Shown one piece after another: positions 1-10,456 of a stretch of 64,000 nucleotides of DNA. The translations under genes were made by a program, and so were the position numbers. The first letter of the stretch is position 1. Each line of letters begins with the position of its first letter. Below the pieces are notes generated by a model. The model did no database searches. It was not told the origin of the DNA and saw nothing but the letters and a program-made list of their open reading frames with translations. Source of the DNA: Variovorax sp. JS1663 (GTDB taxonomy: Bacteria > Pseudomonadota > Gammaproteobacteria > Burkholderiales > Burkholderiaceae_C); contig NZ_LYMK01000028.1 of assembly GCF_002157355.1 (NCBI RefSeq), positions 1-64,000 on the forward strand, given 5' to 3'.

Positions 1-147
1 ATCTACGAGTTCGACGTGGTGGACATGCCGGTGACGGTGGCGGTCGACGCGGGGGGCACCAGCGCGCACATCACCGGGCCGGCCGCGTGGCAGAAGCGCA
101 TCGCCAGCGGCGAGTTCAAGACCATCATGATGGAAGAGGCTGCTTGA
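1..147 (+). CDS. Class I fumarate hydratase, C-terminal end (partial)
   Basis: Only the last 48 codons are in the window, ending in TGA at 145-147. The peptide FDVVDMPVTVAVDAGG followed by a short tail ending KTIMMEEAA matches the C-terminal end of class I (iron-sulfur, FumA/B-type) fumarases, which hydrate fumarate to malate in the TCA cycle. The catalytic and cluster-binding parts lie upstream of the window, so activity cannot be judged. Its stop codon overlaps the probable TTG start of the downstream glutamate racemase, so the two are likely translationally coupled. Confidence 0.8.
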   Translation: MYEFDVVDMPVTVAVDAGGTSAHITGPAAWQKRIASGEFKTIMMEEAA

Positions 148-968
148 GCGATCCGGGCGTCCCTTCAGGGCGGCCGATCGGCGTCTTCGACAGCGGCGTC
201 GGCGGCCTCAGCGTGCTGAATGCGCTGCGCGAGGCGTTGCCGCAAGAACGCTTTGTGTACTTCGCCGACAACGGCCATGCACCCTACGGCGAGCGCGGCG
301 ACACCTACGTGGCGCAGCGCACCGCGACGGTCGCCCGCTACCTGCGCGAGCGACACGGCATCAAGGCGCTGGTGGTTGCCTGCAACACCGCCACGGCGGC
401 CGCGATCCATGCGTTGCGCGAGGAGCACCCGGACCTGCCGGTGGTCGGGGTCGAGCCGGCGCTCAAGCCGGCGGTGGCCGCGAGCCGCACCGGCCACATC
501 GCGGTGATCGCGACCCGGGTCACGCTGGAGAGCCGCAAGTTCGAGGCGCTGCATGCCTCGCTCGCCGGCCAGGCTGCGTTCCACGTCGTGCCCTGCGATG
601 GCCTGGCAGGCGCCATCGAGCGCGCCGACGATGCCGCGATTGCGCGCCTGAGCGAGGGCTATCTGCGCGACGCCGGCCGCTTCGGCAGCGCGCCGGGGGA
701 GATCGACACGCTCGTGCTGGGTTGCACGCACTACCCCTTCATCACCGCCGAGTTGCGTCGCCATTGCGGTGAAGCGGTGCGCTTCATCGACACCGGCGCA
801 CCGGTCGCCCAGCAGACGCGGCGGCTGCTGGCGCAGGCCGGGCAACTGGCCAGCGATGGCGACGGCGCGGTCATGCTCGTCAGCAGCGGCGAGCCGGGGG
901 CACTCGACGCCGCCGCTGCGCGCTGGCTGGCGCGCCCTGTCGCCGATGCGGTCCCTGCCGCGGCCTGA
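144..968 (+). CDS. murI: Glutamate racemase
   Basis: Interconverts L- and D-glutamate in the cytoplasm, supplying D-Glu for peptidoglycan. The N-terminal IGVFDSGVGGLSVL motif, ADNGHAPYG, and the two catalytic cysteines in VACNTATA (Cys80) and LGCTHYP (Cys194) are all present; 274 residues is normal for MurI. I place the start at TTG 144: it overlaps the upstream fumarase stop (TTGA), has GAAGAGG at 133-139 with a 4-nt spacer, and puts the family motif near residue 12. An ATG at 87 is in frame but would read 19 codons inside the fumarase gene without a family match. Confidence 0.93.
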   Translation: MSDPGVPSGRPIGVFDSGVGGLSVLNALREALPQERFVYFADNGHAPYGERGDTYVAQRTATVARYLRERHGIKALVVACNTATAAAIHALREEHPDLPVVGVEPALKPAVAASRTGHIAVIATRVTLESRKFEALHASLAGQAAFHVVPCDGLAGAIERADDAAIARLSEGYLRDAGRFGSAPGEIDTLVLGCTHYPFITAELRRHCGEAVRFIDTGAPVAQQTRRLLAQAGQLASDGDGAVMLVSSGEPGALDAAAARWLARPVADAVPAAA

Positions 969-980
969 CCGTTCTCCCGC

Positions 981-1742
981 ATGCGCCGAAGCCTTTTCGT
1001 GGCCTGCCTCCTGATGACCATCGGGACGGTCGGGCACGCGGCCTGCGAGACAGGCTTGGCAGAGCGCATGCACGCCAAGCTGCACGCCGGCCGTGCGCTC
1101 GACCACGAACGTGCCGTCTGCCAGCCGTGGCGGGGCGTCAACGGCCGCGTCATCGTCGTGCTGCCGCTGCCACGCCCTTCGTCCGTGCCCGGCTTCACGC
1201 AGTTCGATCTCGACGTGCTGGTCGTGCAGCAGGCCGACAACGGCAACAGCGAACGCGCCGCGGTCGTCAGCCGGCTCTTCGAGCCCGAGGCCCTGCGCGA
1301 ATACGACGTCCGCATCAGCGCGATCAAGGTCGACACCACCCGCTACATGCTGGCGGGCGATGCACGCGCCTTCGGGCTGCGCGTCCTGCGCCAGGGCACG
1401 TCGCGCGAGCGCCCCTATTCGAACGAGACGCTGAGCCTCTACATCCCACAGGGTCCGAAGCTCGCCAAGGTGATCGACGGACTCGAGGTGGTGCTGGAAC
1501 GGGGTGAATGGGATGCCAATTGCGCCGGCAGCTTCGAGACCGTGCGGGGCAACCTGTCGGTCGCGCGCAGCACGAGCCAAGGCTACGCCGACCTGCTCCT
1601 GCGCCAGTCGAGATCGGAGACGGTCTCCAGCGCACAGGGCGAGGCGTGCGTGACGCAGGAACGAGCCGCCACGTTCAACACGCAGACACTGCGCTACGAC
1701 GGCACGGTCTATCGCGCCGCCAGGGGCTCGACACCGGACTGA
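981..1742 (+). CDS. Exported protein of unknown function
   Basis: A 253-residue protein with a clear Sec-type signal peptide (MRRSLFVACLLMTIGTVGHA, cleavage probably after residue 20), so it is probably periplasmic or secreted. After cleavage it has four cysteines (in ACETGL, AVCQP, NCAGS and EACVT), which could form disulfides. No catalytic motif or family is recognised. It starts 12 bp after murI and may be co-transcribed. Its last 34 bp overlap the 3' end of the convergent transporter gene. Confidence 0.75.
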   Translation: MRRSLFVACLLMTIGTVGHAACETGLAERMHAKLHAGRALDHERAVCQPWRGVNGRVIVVLPLPRPSSVPGFTQFDLDVLVVQQADNGNSERAAVVSRLFEPEALREYDVRISAIKVDTTRYMLAGDARAFGLRVLRQGTSRERPYSNETLSLYIPQGPKLAKVIDGLEVVLERGEWDANCAGSFETVRGNLSVARSTSQGYADLLLRQSRSETVSSAQGEACVTQERAATFNTQTLRYDGTVYRAARGSTPD

Positions 1743-3082
1743 GGCACAGCTTCTTCGCGCAGCGCCGCCGCGCGCCCGCGCCGCATGTCGATCGGCAGCA
1801 GCAGCAGCAGGCCGGCCACGAAAAGCACGGTGGTCGCGAGGATGGCGATGCGCTGGTTGCCGCCGGTCATCCAGGTGATGGCCCCGTAGCTCAGCGGCCC
1901 GATGATGCCCGCCAGCCGCGTCGCGAAGGTCCACAGGCCGAAGAACTCGGCCAGTTGGCGCGGCGGCGCGAGCACACCCGTCATGGCGCGGCCGGCCGAC
2001 TGGCTCGATCCCATCGCGAGGCCCGCGATCGATGCGGCCCACCAGAAGCCACCTTTGGTCGTGACCGAGGCCGCGATCAGGCACACCGCGATCCAAGCCA
2101 CCAGCGTGCCCGCGAGCGCGCGCCGGTGGCCGATGCGGTCCTGCAGGTAGCCGAAGCAGAAGGCGCCGAGCGCCGCAGCGACGTTGAGCACGAAGATCAG
2201 CACCATGGTCTCGCTCGGCACGAAGCCGATCACCTGCTCGGCGTAGATCGCCGCCAGCGTGATTGCCACCGCCACACCGCCCTGGTAGCAGACGGTGCAG
2301 GACAGCAACCACATGAAGTCGCGGTAGGCGCGCGCCTGCTGGAAGGTTTCACGAAGCTGCTGCCAGGCACTGCGGCGGTCGCTCGCAGCCGTGGGCACGG
2401 CGCGCTCCGGCAGCAGCGCAAAGGTGGCGCAAGCCGCCGTGCCATAGATGGCAGCGGTGATCAGCATGGTCACCGGCACGAAATGCGAGGCCGGCAGTCC
2501 CCGCGCCTGCGACCACAGCACATAGGCCAGGCACAGCCCCAGCGCGAGCATGCCGCCGACATAGCCGAAGGCCCATCCCCAGCCGCTGACCTTGCCCATG
2601 CCCTCGGCCGTGGCCAGCTCAGGCAGGAAGGCGCCGGTGAGCGACTCGCCGTACGAATAGAAGGCGTTGGAGACGACCACCAGCGCCATGGCGAGCGCCA
2701 CGCCGGCCGCACCGCCGAACTGCGGCGTGACCGCCAGCGCCGCGGTGCCCAGCACGCAGCCCGTCGTGACGAGGACCAGCACCTTCTTCTTGGCCGCATG
2801 CAGGTCGGCCCAGGCGCCGATCGCCGGCATGCTCAGCATCACGATCGCGTAGGAGATGCTCAGCGCCACGGTCCAGGCGAAGGGCCCCCACGGCGCGCCC
2901 TTGGCGATCCCGCCGACGAAGTAGGCGGCGAATACTGCCGTGATCACCACCGTGGTGTAGCCGGAGTTGGCGAAGTCGTACATCGCCCAACCGAACACCT
3001 CGCGCTTGCGCACGCCGGGACGCAGGGCGGACTGGGAAAAAAGGGCCAAGCGACGCTCCTCGAATGGAAGGTCGCCGAGCAT
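1709..3082 (-). CDS. UMF1-family MFS transporter
   Basis: An inner-membrane transporter of about 457 residues with 11-12 hydrophobic segments. REVFGWAMYDFANSGYTTVVITAVFAAYF near the N-terminus is the signature of the UMF1/Atg22-like branch of the major facilitator superfamily; the substrate is unknown. The frame stays open to an ATG at 3169, but that would overlap the preceding gene. ATG 3082 gives a cytoplasmic N-terminus of about 25 residues before the signature, although its Shine-Dalgarno is weak. It lies 34 bp downstream of the acidic hypothetical gene on the same strand, so a two-gene operon is plausible. Confidence 0.85.
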   Translation of the reverse strand: MLGDLPFEERRLALFSQSALRPGVRKREVFGWAMYDFANSGYTTVVITAVFAAYFVGGIAKGAPWGPFAWTVALSISYAIVMLSMPAIGAWADLHAAKKKVLVLVTTGCVLGTAALAVTPQFGGAAGVALAMALVVVSNAFYSYGESLTGAFLPELATAEGMGKVSGWGWAFGYVGGMLALGLCLAYVLWSQARGLPASHFVPVTMLITAAIYGTAACATFALLPERAVPTAASDRRSAWQQLRETFQQARAYRDFMWLLSCTVCYQGGVAVAITLAAIYAEQVIGFVPSETMVLIFVLNVAAALGAFCFGYLQDRIGHRRALAGTLVAWIAVCLIAASVTTKGGFWWAASIAGLAMGSSQSAGRAMTGVLAPPRQLAEFFGLWTFATRLAGIIGPLSYGAITWMTGGNQRIAILATTVLFVAGLLLLLPIDMRRGRAAALREEAVPQSGVEPLAAR

Positions 3083-3116
3083 AGCGGAGCAGCCTGACCG
3101 CTCCGTGGCGAAAGAC

Positions 3117-3746
3117 TCAGTGCAGGTGCCGCGGACGGCGTCCGCCGCCATGGCCGCCGCCGGTGCCACCGGTGCCGCCGCGGGGGCGCTTGCCGATCTC
3201 CAGCGAGTTCACCAGCGCGTCGAAGCGGTCGCCGAAGAGCTTGTCGATCTCGGCCACCACGCCGCCGAGCTCCGCGCCGTCGAAATGACGCTCCATGAGA
3301 TTCACCACGTCCTCGACCAGCAGGTCGCGCTGCACCTGCATGATCGCCGCCGGGTTCGGGCCGACGAAGAGCATCAGGAAGTCGTCACGCGACTCTTCCT
3401 CGGGATCGCCCTCCTCTTCGTCGAAGTCGGTGTCGTAGAAGGTGACCTCGATCGCGGCACCCTGCTCGGCCAGTTCGTTCAGCGCCATGCACATCTCGTC
3501 GAGGGCCTGGCGGAAGTCCTCGTCACCGGCCACCGTCCAGCAGATCTGGAGCATGTGCTCCTTCTGCTCGAAGCGGATGCCCGGTTCCTCCTCGTAGACG
3601 CTGCTGGCGCCATCGGCCAGCGAGCGGGCGCCGGCGTATTTCCAGAGGGGTTTGAGGGCTTCCTGGATCTGCTCGAAGTTCACGTCGGAGCGCAGCGGCA
3701 CGTCGCCGTGGACGTGGATCTCGAATGGAGCGTTGTAGCGAGGCAT
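3117..3746 (-). CDS. Conserved acidic protein of unknown function
   Basis: A 209-residue soluble protein with no signal peptide or membrane segment. The N-terminus begins MPRYNAPFEIHVHGDVP, the middle has an acidic run (DTDFDEEEGDPEEESRDD) and the C-terminus is a low-complexity Gly/His/Arg tail (GGTGGGHGGGRRPRHLH) of the kind that can bind metal. I do not recognise a characterised family. It is the upstream partner of the UMF1 transporter and begins just downstream (on the minus strand) of tRNA-Leu(UAA). Confidence 0.75.
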   Translation of the reverse strand: MPRYNAPFEIHVHGDVPLRSDVNFEQIQEALKPLWKYAGARSLADGASSVYEEEPGIRFEQKEHMLQICWTVAGDEDFRQALDEMCMALNELAEQGAAIEVTFYDTDFDEEEGDPEEESRDDFLMLFVGPNPAAIMQVQRDLLVEDVVNLMERHFDGAELGGVVAEIDKLFGDRFDALVNSLEIGKRPRGGTGGTGGGHGGGRRPRHLH

Positions 3747-3769
3747 GTCATGGCTCCCTTGTGATGTGG

Positions 3770-3862
3770 TGGTGCCCGGAACCGGGGTCGAACCGGTACG
3801 CCCCTTATGCAGGAAGCGGCGGATTTTAAGTCCGATGTGTCTACCAATTTCACCATCCGGGC
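3770..3862 (-). tRNA. tRNA-Leu (anticodon UAA)
   Basis: Class II tRNA with a long variable arm. The acceptor stem GCCCGGA pairs with TCCGGGC, CCA is encoded (3770-3772), the T-loop is GTTCGAC and the anticodon loop is CTTAAAA with TAA. The D-arm AAATTGGTAGACA is typical of leucine tRNAs. It is the last of three tRNAs in minus-strand order Gly-Cys-Leu. Confidence 0.97.
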
Positions 3863-3895
3863 GTCCGGGTGGATATGGACGATACCCGAAACGAA

Positions 3896-3929
3896 AACAG
3901 CCCCGACAACGATGGTTGGAGGGGCTGTT
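3896..3929 (-). terminator. Hairpin terminator after tRNA-Cys
   Basis: On the minus strand AACAGCCCC pairs with GGGGCTGTT around a 16-nt loop and is followed by TTTTCGTTTC. It lies between tRNA-Cys and tRNA-Leu(UAA). The loop is large and the T-tract broken, so termination may be partial. Confidence 0.55.
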
Positions 3930-3949
3930 CGATCGATAACGGGAAAGGG

Positions 3950-4023
3950 TGGAGGCGCGACCCGGAGTCGAACCGGGCTAGACGGATTTGCAATCCGTTG
4001 CATAACCGCTTTGCTATCGCGCC
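3950..4023 (-). tRNA. tRNA-Cys (anticodon GCA)
   Basis: A 74-nt tRNA with acceptor GGCGCGA/TCGCGCC, discriminator U73 (required for cysteine tRNAs), encoded CCA, anticodon loop TTGCAAA with GCA, and T-loop GTTCGAC. It lies between tRNA-Gly and tRNA-Leu, with a hairpin on each side. Confidence 0.97.
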
Positions 4024-4063
4024 ACGCGTTGAATCGACGTTTTCTTTTTAGTCAGAGCTCGCG

Positions 4064-4094
4064 AAAAAAAGGGAAGCTTGAAGCTTCCCTTTTT
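4064..4094 (-). terminator. Bidirectional intrinsic terminator after tRNA-Gly
   Basis: GGGAAGCTT and AAGCTTCCC form a near-perfect palindrome, flanked by seven A on the left and five T on the right. On the minus strand it reads as a hairpin followed by seven T directly downstream of tRNA-Gly(GCC). The symmetry means it would also stop transcription from the other side. Confidence 0.75.
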
Positions 4095-4100
4095 GAAAAC

Positions 4101-4176
4101 TGGAGCGGGAAAAGAGTCTCGAACTCTCGACCTCAACCTTGGCAAGGTTGCGCTCTACCAACTGAGCTATTCCCGC
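4101..4176 (-). tRNA. tRNA-Gly (anticodon GCC)
   Basis: A 76-nt tRNA with acceptor GCGGGAA pairing with TTCCCGC, D-arm AGCTCAGTTGGTAGAGC, anticodon loop TTGCCAA (GCC), T-loop GTTCGAG and encoded CCA at 4101-4103. It has its own promoter immediately upstream. Confidence 0.98.
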
Positions 4177-4190
4177 GTCTGAAGCCTCAA

Positions 4191-4220
4191 ATTATATCTC
4201 ATTTTTTCGAGGTCTCGCAA
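4191..4220 (-). promoter_or_regulatory. Sigma-70 promoter for tRNA-Gly
   Basis: On the minus strand a -35 TTGCGA (4220-4215) and a consensus -10 TATAAT (4196-4191) are separated by 18 bp. They lie in the 54-bp gap between the lon stop and tRNA-Gly. The predicted start is about 8 nt upstream of the mature tRNA 5' end. Confidence 0.75.
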
Positions 4221-4230
4221 CTGGTCGACC

Positions 4231-6672
<2,442 letters not shown>

Positions 6673-6697
6673 GGGAATCCTTTACTTGATCATGGAA

Positions 6698-6728
6698 AGA
6701 TGGTCGGCCGCGCGCGCTTTTCAAGCCC
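6698..6728 (-). promoter_or_regulatory. Heat-shock (sigma-32-like) promoter of lon
   Basis: The minus strand reads GGGCTTGAAAA (6728-6718), then 13 nt after the CTTGAAA core, then GACCATCT (6705-6698). The E. coli sigma-32 consensus is CTTGAAA with a 13-17 bp spacer and CCCCATNT; the -35 is exact and the -10 matches 6 of 8. It ends 25 bp before the lon ATG. The functional assignment is inferred from lon being a classic heat-shock gene. Confidence 0.7.
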
Positions 6729-6795
6729 GCGGGCACGGTAATCGCCGAAGACGCCGGTCGCCGGTATCGGAGGGGCCGGCCTGACAGTCACCCAG

Positions 6796-8061
6796 TCAGG
6801 CCTTCTTGGCTGCCTCGCGGTACACGAGGAGCGGCGGCTTGCTTTCGTCGATTGTGGATTCTTCGACCACGACCTTGTCGACATTGGTGGCATTCGGCAG
6901 CTCGAACATGGTGTCGATCAGCGACTGCTCCAGGATCGAGCGCAGGCCGCGTGCGCCGGTCTTGCGGGCCAGTGCCTTGCGTGCGATGGCACGCAGCGCG
7001 GCTGGACGGATCTCCAGGTCCACGCCTTCCATCTGCAGCAGCTTGGTGAACTGCTTGACGACCGCGTTCTTCGGCTCGGTCAGGATCTGGACCAGCGCGT
7101 CCTCTGTCAGCTCGGCCAGGGAGGCCACGACCGGCATCCGGCCGACCAGTTCCGGGATCAGGCCGAACTTGATCAGGTCCTCGGGCTCGACTTCGCGGAA
7201 CACCTCTGTCAGGCTGCGCTGCTGCTTGCTCTTGACGGAGGCGCCGAAGCCGATGCCCGACGCCTCGGTGCGGTTCTCGATTACCTTCTCCAGCCCCGCG
7301 AAGGCACCGCCGCAGATGAACAGGATGTTGGTCGTGTCGATCTGCAGGAAGTCTTGGTTGGGGTGCTTGCGCCCGCCCTGGGGCGGCACGCTCGCCATGG
7401 TGCCCTCGATCAGCTTGAGCAGCGCCTGCTGCACGCCCTCGCCCGAGACGTCGCGCGTGATCGAGGGGTTGTCGGACTTGCGCGAGATCTTGTCGATCTC
7501 GTCGATGTAGACGATGCCGCGCTGGGCGCGCTCGACCTCGTAGTTGCAGCTCTGCAGCAGCTTCTGGATGATGTTCTCGACGTCCTCACCGACGTAGCCG
7601 GCTTCCGTCAATGTGGTGGCGTCGGCCATCACGAAGGGCACGTCCAGCATGCGTGCCAGCGTCTGGGCCAGCAGGGTCTTGCCGGAGCCGGTGGGGCCGA
7701 TCAGCAGGATGTTGCTCTTGCTGAGCTCGACGTCGTCGCCCTTGGCCTTGTCCTTGTGGCGCAGGCGCTTGTAGTGGTTGTAGACCGCGACAGACAGCAT
7801 GCGCTTGGCAGGCTCCTGGCCGATCACGTAGTTGTCGAGGTTGGCCTTGATCTCGGACGGCGTCGGCAGGTCGCTGCGCGCCTCGCGCGACTCCTCACCC
7901 GTCGGCAGTTCGTCACGGATGATCTCATTGCACAGGTCGATGCACTCGTCGCAGATGAAAACCGACGGGCCGGCGATCAGCTTCTTGACCTCGTGCTGGC
8001 TCTTCCCGCAGAACGAGCAATAAAGCGTTTTTTCGCTGGAAGAGCCTTTTTTCTCGGCCAT
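6796..8061 (-). CDS. clpX: ClpX, ATPase subunit of ClpXP
   Basis: Unfoldase that recognises tagged substrates and feeds them to ClpP. The 421 residues have the N-terminal zinc-binding domain (CSFCGKS and CDECIDLC, about residues 13-45), Walker A GPTGSGKT near residue 120, Walker B VYIDEIDK, the pore loop GYVGED, the ClpP-docking IGF loop (SGIGFGA) and the sensor-2 region GARGLRSI. Length and order are canonical. A hairpin terminator separates it from clpP, so ClpX may be made at a different level from ClpP. Confidence 0.98.
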   Translation of the reverse strand: MAEKKGSSSEKTLYCSFCGKSQHEVKKLIAGPSVFICDECIDLCNEIIRDELPTGEESREARSDLPTPSEIKANLDNYVIGQEPAKRMLSVAVYNHYKRLRHKDKAKGDDVELSKSNILLIGPTGSGKTLLAQTLARMLDVPFVMADATTLTEAGYVGEDVENIIQKLLQSCNYEVERAQRGIVYIDEIDKISRKSDNPSITRDVSGEGVQQALLKLIEGTMASVPPQGGRKHPNQDFLQIDTTNILFICGGAFAGLEKVIENRTEASGIGFGASVKSKQQRSLTEVFREVEPEDLIKFGLIPELVGRMPVVASLAELTEDALVQILTEPKNAVVKQFTKLLQMEGVDLEIRPAALRAIARKALARKTGARGLRSILEQSLIDTMFELPNATNVDKVVVEESTIDESKPPLLVYREAAKKA

Positions 8062-8134
8062 GGACAGATGCCTCGTAACAGGGGTTTAACAATGATAGCG
8101 AAGAAGGAAGACCCTCGGCCTGCCCCCGGCCCGA

Positions 8135-8168
8135 ACAAAAACGGCGTTTTCCGTGCGGAAAACGCCGT
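8135..8168 (-). terminator. Intrinsic terminator or attenuator between clpP and clpX
   Basis: On the minus strand ACGGCGTTTTCC pairs perfectly with GGAAAACGCCGT around a GCAC loop and is followed by TTTTTG. It lies 40 bp after the clpP stop and 73 bp before the clpX start. It would limit read-through from clpP into clpX. Confidence 0.8.
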
Positions 8169-8207
8169 CTTCGCCTGGGCGCCGCAGCACCGGCCGCGAA
8201 CGCTCCA

Positions 8208-8816
8208 TCAACCGCGCTTGGCGATCACCTGGTCGACGATGCCGTACTCCTTGGCCTCGTCAGCGCTCAGGAAGTAGTCGCGCTCGGTGTCGCGGGCAAC
8301 CTTCTCCACGCTCTGGCCGGTGCGCTCGGCCAGGATGCGGTTCATCTGCTCACGGGTCTTGAGGATGTCGCGGGCATGGATCTCGATGTCCGTGGCCTGC
8401 CCGCGGGCGCCGCCCAGGACCTGGTGGATCATGATCTTCGAGTTGGGCAGCGAGAAGCGCTTGCCCTTGGCGCCGGCCGCCAGCAGGAATGCGCCCATGC
8501 TGGCCGCGAAGCCCACGCACAGGGTCGACACGTCCGGCTTGATGAACTGCATGGTGTCGTAGATCGCCATGCCGGCGCTCACGCTGCCGCCCGGGGAGTT
8601 GATGTAGAACGAAATGTCCTTGTCCGGGTTTTCGCTCTCGAGGAAGAGAAGCTGCGCCACCACAAGGTTGGCGGTCTGGTCGTTCACTTCACCGACCAGG
8701 AAGATCACCCGCTCCTTGAGCAGCCGCGAATAGATGTCGTAGGAACGCTCGCCGCGGCCCGATTGCTCGATGACCATCGGGATCATGCCGAGGCCTTGAA
8801 TGTCCTGTGCGCTCAT
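8208..8816 (-). CDS. clpP: ClpP, proteolytic subunit of Clp proteases
   Basis: A self-compartmentalised serine protease. The 202 residues include [11 protein letters not shown] with the catalytic Ser106 and IMIHQ with His131; [23 protein letters not shown] contains the triad Asp region. The ATG at 8816 has GGAGAG about 6 nt upstream and gives [18 protein letters not shown], the normal ClpP propeptide. The frame extends 24 codons further upstream, but that stretch overlaps the promoter. Confidence 0.98.
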   Translation of the reverse strand: MSAQDIQGLGMIPMVIEQSGRGERSYDIYSRLLKERVIFLVGEVNDQTANLVVAQLLFLESENPDKDISFYINSPGGSVSAGMAIYDTMQFIKPDVSTLCVGFAASMGAFLLAAGAKGKRFSLPNSKIMIHQVLGGARGQATDIEIHARDILKTREQMNRILAERTGQSVEKVARDTERDYFLSADEAKEYGIVDQVIAKRG

Positions 8817-8854
8817 GTGTTGCTCTCCAGAGAGGTTTGTACTGTACCGAGACG

Positions 8855-8882
8855 AAATGGGGCTCGTGCTGCAAAGCACAAG
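8855..8882 (-). promoter_or_regulatory. Heat-shock (sigma-32-like) promoter of clpP
   Basis: On the minus strand CTTGTGC (8882-8876), 13 nt, then CCCCATTT (8862-8855), an exact match to the sigma-32 -10 consensus CCCCATNT. The spacing equals that of the lon promoter. The same stretch forms a 28-nt inverted repeat (GGGGCT...AGCCCC, 8859-8886) that could instead serve as the tig terminator; both roles are possible. Confidence 0.6.
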
Positions 8883-8905
8883 CCCCATGCGGCGGCGGCC
8901 GGCGA

Positions 8906-10219
8906 TCAGCCCTGCTGGGCCATCAGCTCGTCGAAGGACACCGATTTGGCGTTGACCTTGGCCTTGCCCAGGACGAAGTCCGTCACGTTGTTCTCGATGA
9001 CCACCGCCTCGACCTCGGCCAGACGCCGGTTGTCGCTGAAGTACCAGCGCACCACGTCGGCCGGCTTCTCGTAGCTGGCGGCCAGCTCGTCGATGTGGGC
9101 CTTGATCTGCTCCGGCTTGGCCTGCAGGTTGTTGGCGCGCACCAATTCGGCCACGACCAGGCCCAGGCGCACACGGCGCTCGGCCTGCGGGCGGAACACG
9201 TCGTCGGGGATGGGGGCCTTGTCGGCGTCCTTGATGCCGCGCTGCTTGAGCTCGGCGCGCGCGCCTTCGACCATGCGGTCGACCTCGGCCTGCACGCTGG
9301 ACTTGGGCAGGTCCAGCTCGGCATTGGCGACCAGGGCATCCATGACCGCGGTCTTGTTGCGCGCCAGCAGGCGGAACTTGACCTCGCGCTCGAGGTTCTT
9401 CTTGATGTCGGCGCGCAGGCCCTCGACCGTGGCGTCGGCGATGCCCAGCGACTTGGCCAGCTGCTCGTTGACCTCCGGCAGGTGCGAGGCCTCGATCTTC
9501 TTCACGGTGACCATGAAGTCGGCCTGCTTGCCGGCCACGTCCTTGCCGTGGTAGTCGGCCGGGAAGGACAGCGGGAAGGTGCGGCTGTCGCCGGCCTTCA
9601 GGCCGCGCACGGCGTCCTCGAATTCCTTGAGCATCTGGCCTTCGCCGACGATGAACTGGAAGTCGTCGGCCTTGCCGCCCTGGAAGGGCTCGCCGTCGAT
9701 CTTGCCCTCGAAGTCGACCGTGACGCGGTCACCGTCCTGGGCCGCGGCGTCCTGGGCGCGCTGGGCGAAGGTGCGGCGCTGCTTGCGCAGGATGTCCAGC
9801 GTCTTGTCGATGGCGTCGTCGCCGACTTCGGCGCTGAGCTTCTCGACCTCGGCATTGGACAGGTCGTTGATCTTGACCTCCGGGAAAACCTCGAAGACCG
9901 CGTCGAAGGCCAGTTGACCATCGGGCGCTTCTTCCTTCTCGGTGATGCGCGGCTGGCCGGCCACGCGCAGCTTGGCCTCGTTCGCGGCCAGCGAGAAGGC
10001 CTCGCCGACCTTGTCGTTCATGACCTCGTAGTGCACCGAGTAGCCATAGCGCTGGGCCACCACCGTCATCGGCACCTTGCCGGGACGGAAGCCGTCCATC
10101 TTGACGGTGCGGGCCAGCTTCTTGAGGCGTGAATCGACCTCGGACTGGATGGTGCCGACGGGCAAGGTCAGCGTGATCTTGCGCTCGAGCTTCTCGAGGG
10201 TCTCAACGTTCACGGTCAT
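8906..10219 (-). CDS. tig: Trigger factor, ribosome-associated chaperone
   Basis: Binds nascent chains at the ribosome exit tunnel. The 437 residues show the N-terminal ribosome-binding domain with the signature [12 protein letters not shown] (the GFRxGxxP motif, about residues 45-55), the FKBP-type prolyl isomerase domain ([16 protein letters not shown]... about 160-245) and the helical C-terminal chaperone arms. It is the first protein gene of the tig-clpP-clpX-lon cluster and directly follows tRNA-Leu(UAG). Confidence 0.97.
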   Translation of the reverse strand: MTVNVETLEKLERKITLTLPVGTIQSEVDSRLKKLARTVKMDGFRPGKVPMTVVAQRYGYSVHYEVMNDKVGEAFSLAANEAKLRVAGQPRITEKEEAPDGQLAFDAVFEVFPEVKINDLSNAEVEKLSAEVGDDAIDKTLDILRKQRRTFAQRAQDAAAQDGDRVTVDFEGKIDGEPFQGGKADDFQFIVGEGQMLKEFEDAVRGLKAGDSRTFPLSFPADYHGKDVAGKQADFMVTVKKIEASHLPEVNEQLAKSLGIADATVEGLRADIKKNLEREVKFRLLARNKTAVMDALVANAELDLPKSSVQAEVDRMVEGARAELKQRGIKDADKAPIPDDVFRPQAERRVRLGLVVAELVRANNLQAKPEQIKAHIDELAASYEKPADVVRWYFSDNRRLAEVEAVVIENNVTDFVLGKAKVNAKSVSFDELMAQQG

Positions 10220-10248
10220 TTCGTATCTTCCTTGTGAGGGTCTTGTGC

Positions 10249-10335
10249 TGGTGCGCGGGGCCGGACTCGAACCGGCACGTTCTTGCGAACGTCAGGACCT
10301 AAACCTGGTGCGTCTACCAATTTCGCCACCCGCGC
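10249..10335 (-). tRNA. tRNA-Leu (anticodon UAG)
   Basis: An 87-nt class II tRNA. Acceptor GCGCGGG pairs with CCCGCGC, CCA is encoded, the anticodon loop TTTAGGT contains TAG, the long variable arm ACGTTCGCAAGAACGT is a hairpin, and the T-loop is GTTCGAG. It lies 29 bp upstream of tig and may share its transcript. Confidence 0.97.
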
Positions 10336-10374
10336 GGTCCCCAGTTTTTCCAGTTTTCCAGGTGACGAATACGG

Positions 10375-10397
10375 AAGGCGGCCCTCAAGGCCGCCTT
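10375..10397 (-). terminator. Hairpin downstream of the RND operon
   Basis: AAGGCGGCC pairs perfectly with GGCCGCCTT around a 5-nt loop, 60 bp after the stop of the efflux permease gene. No T-tract follows on the minus strand, so it is a weak intrinsic terminator candidate or a processing hairpin. Confidence 0.45.
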
Positions 10398-10456
10398 CGC
10401 ATTCGACGAGCAGCCGGCCGGAAAGCCGACCGCCTGAAATCGGTCAACCGCGTATT

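Noticed and set aside
6778-6802. GGCCTGAC/GTCAGGCC hairpin at the clpX stop as terminator
   Set aside because: The stem overlaps the clpX stop codon and no T-tract follows; too weak to list as a feature.
8062-8134. Promoter for clpX
   Set aside because: TATCAT is present on the minus strand but without a reasonable -35, so it was not listed.
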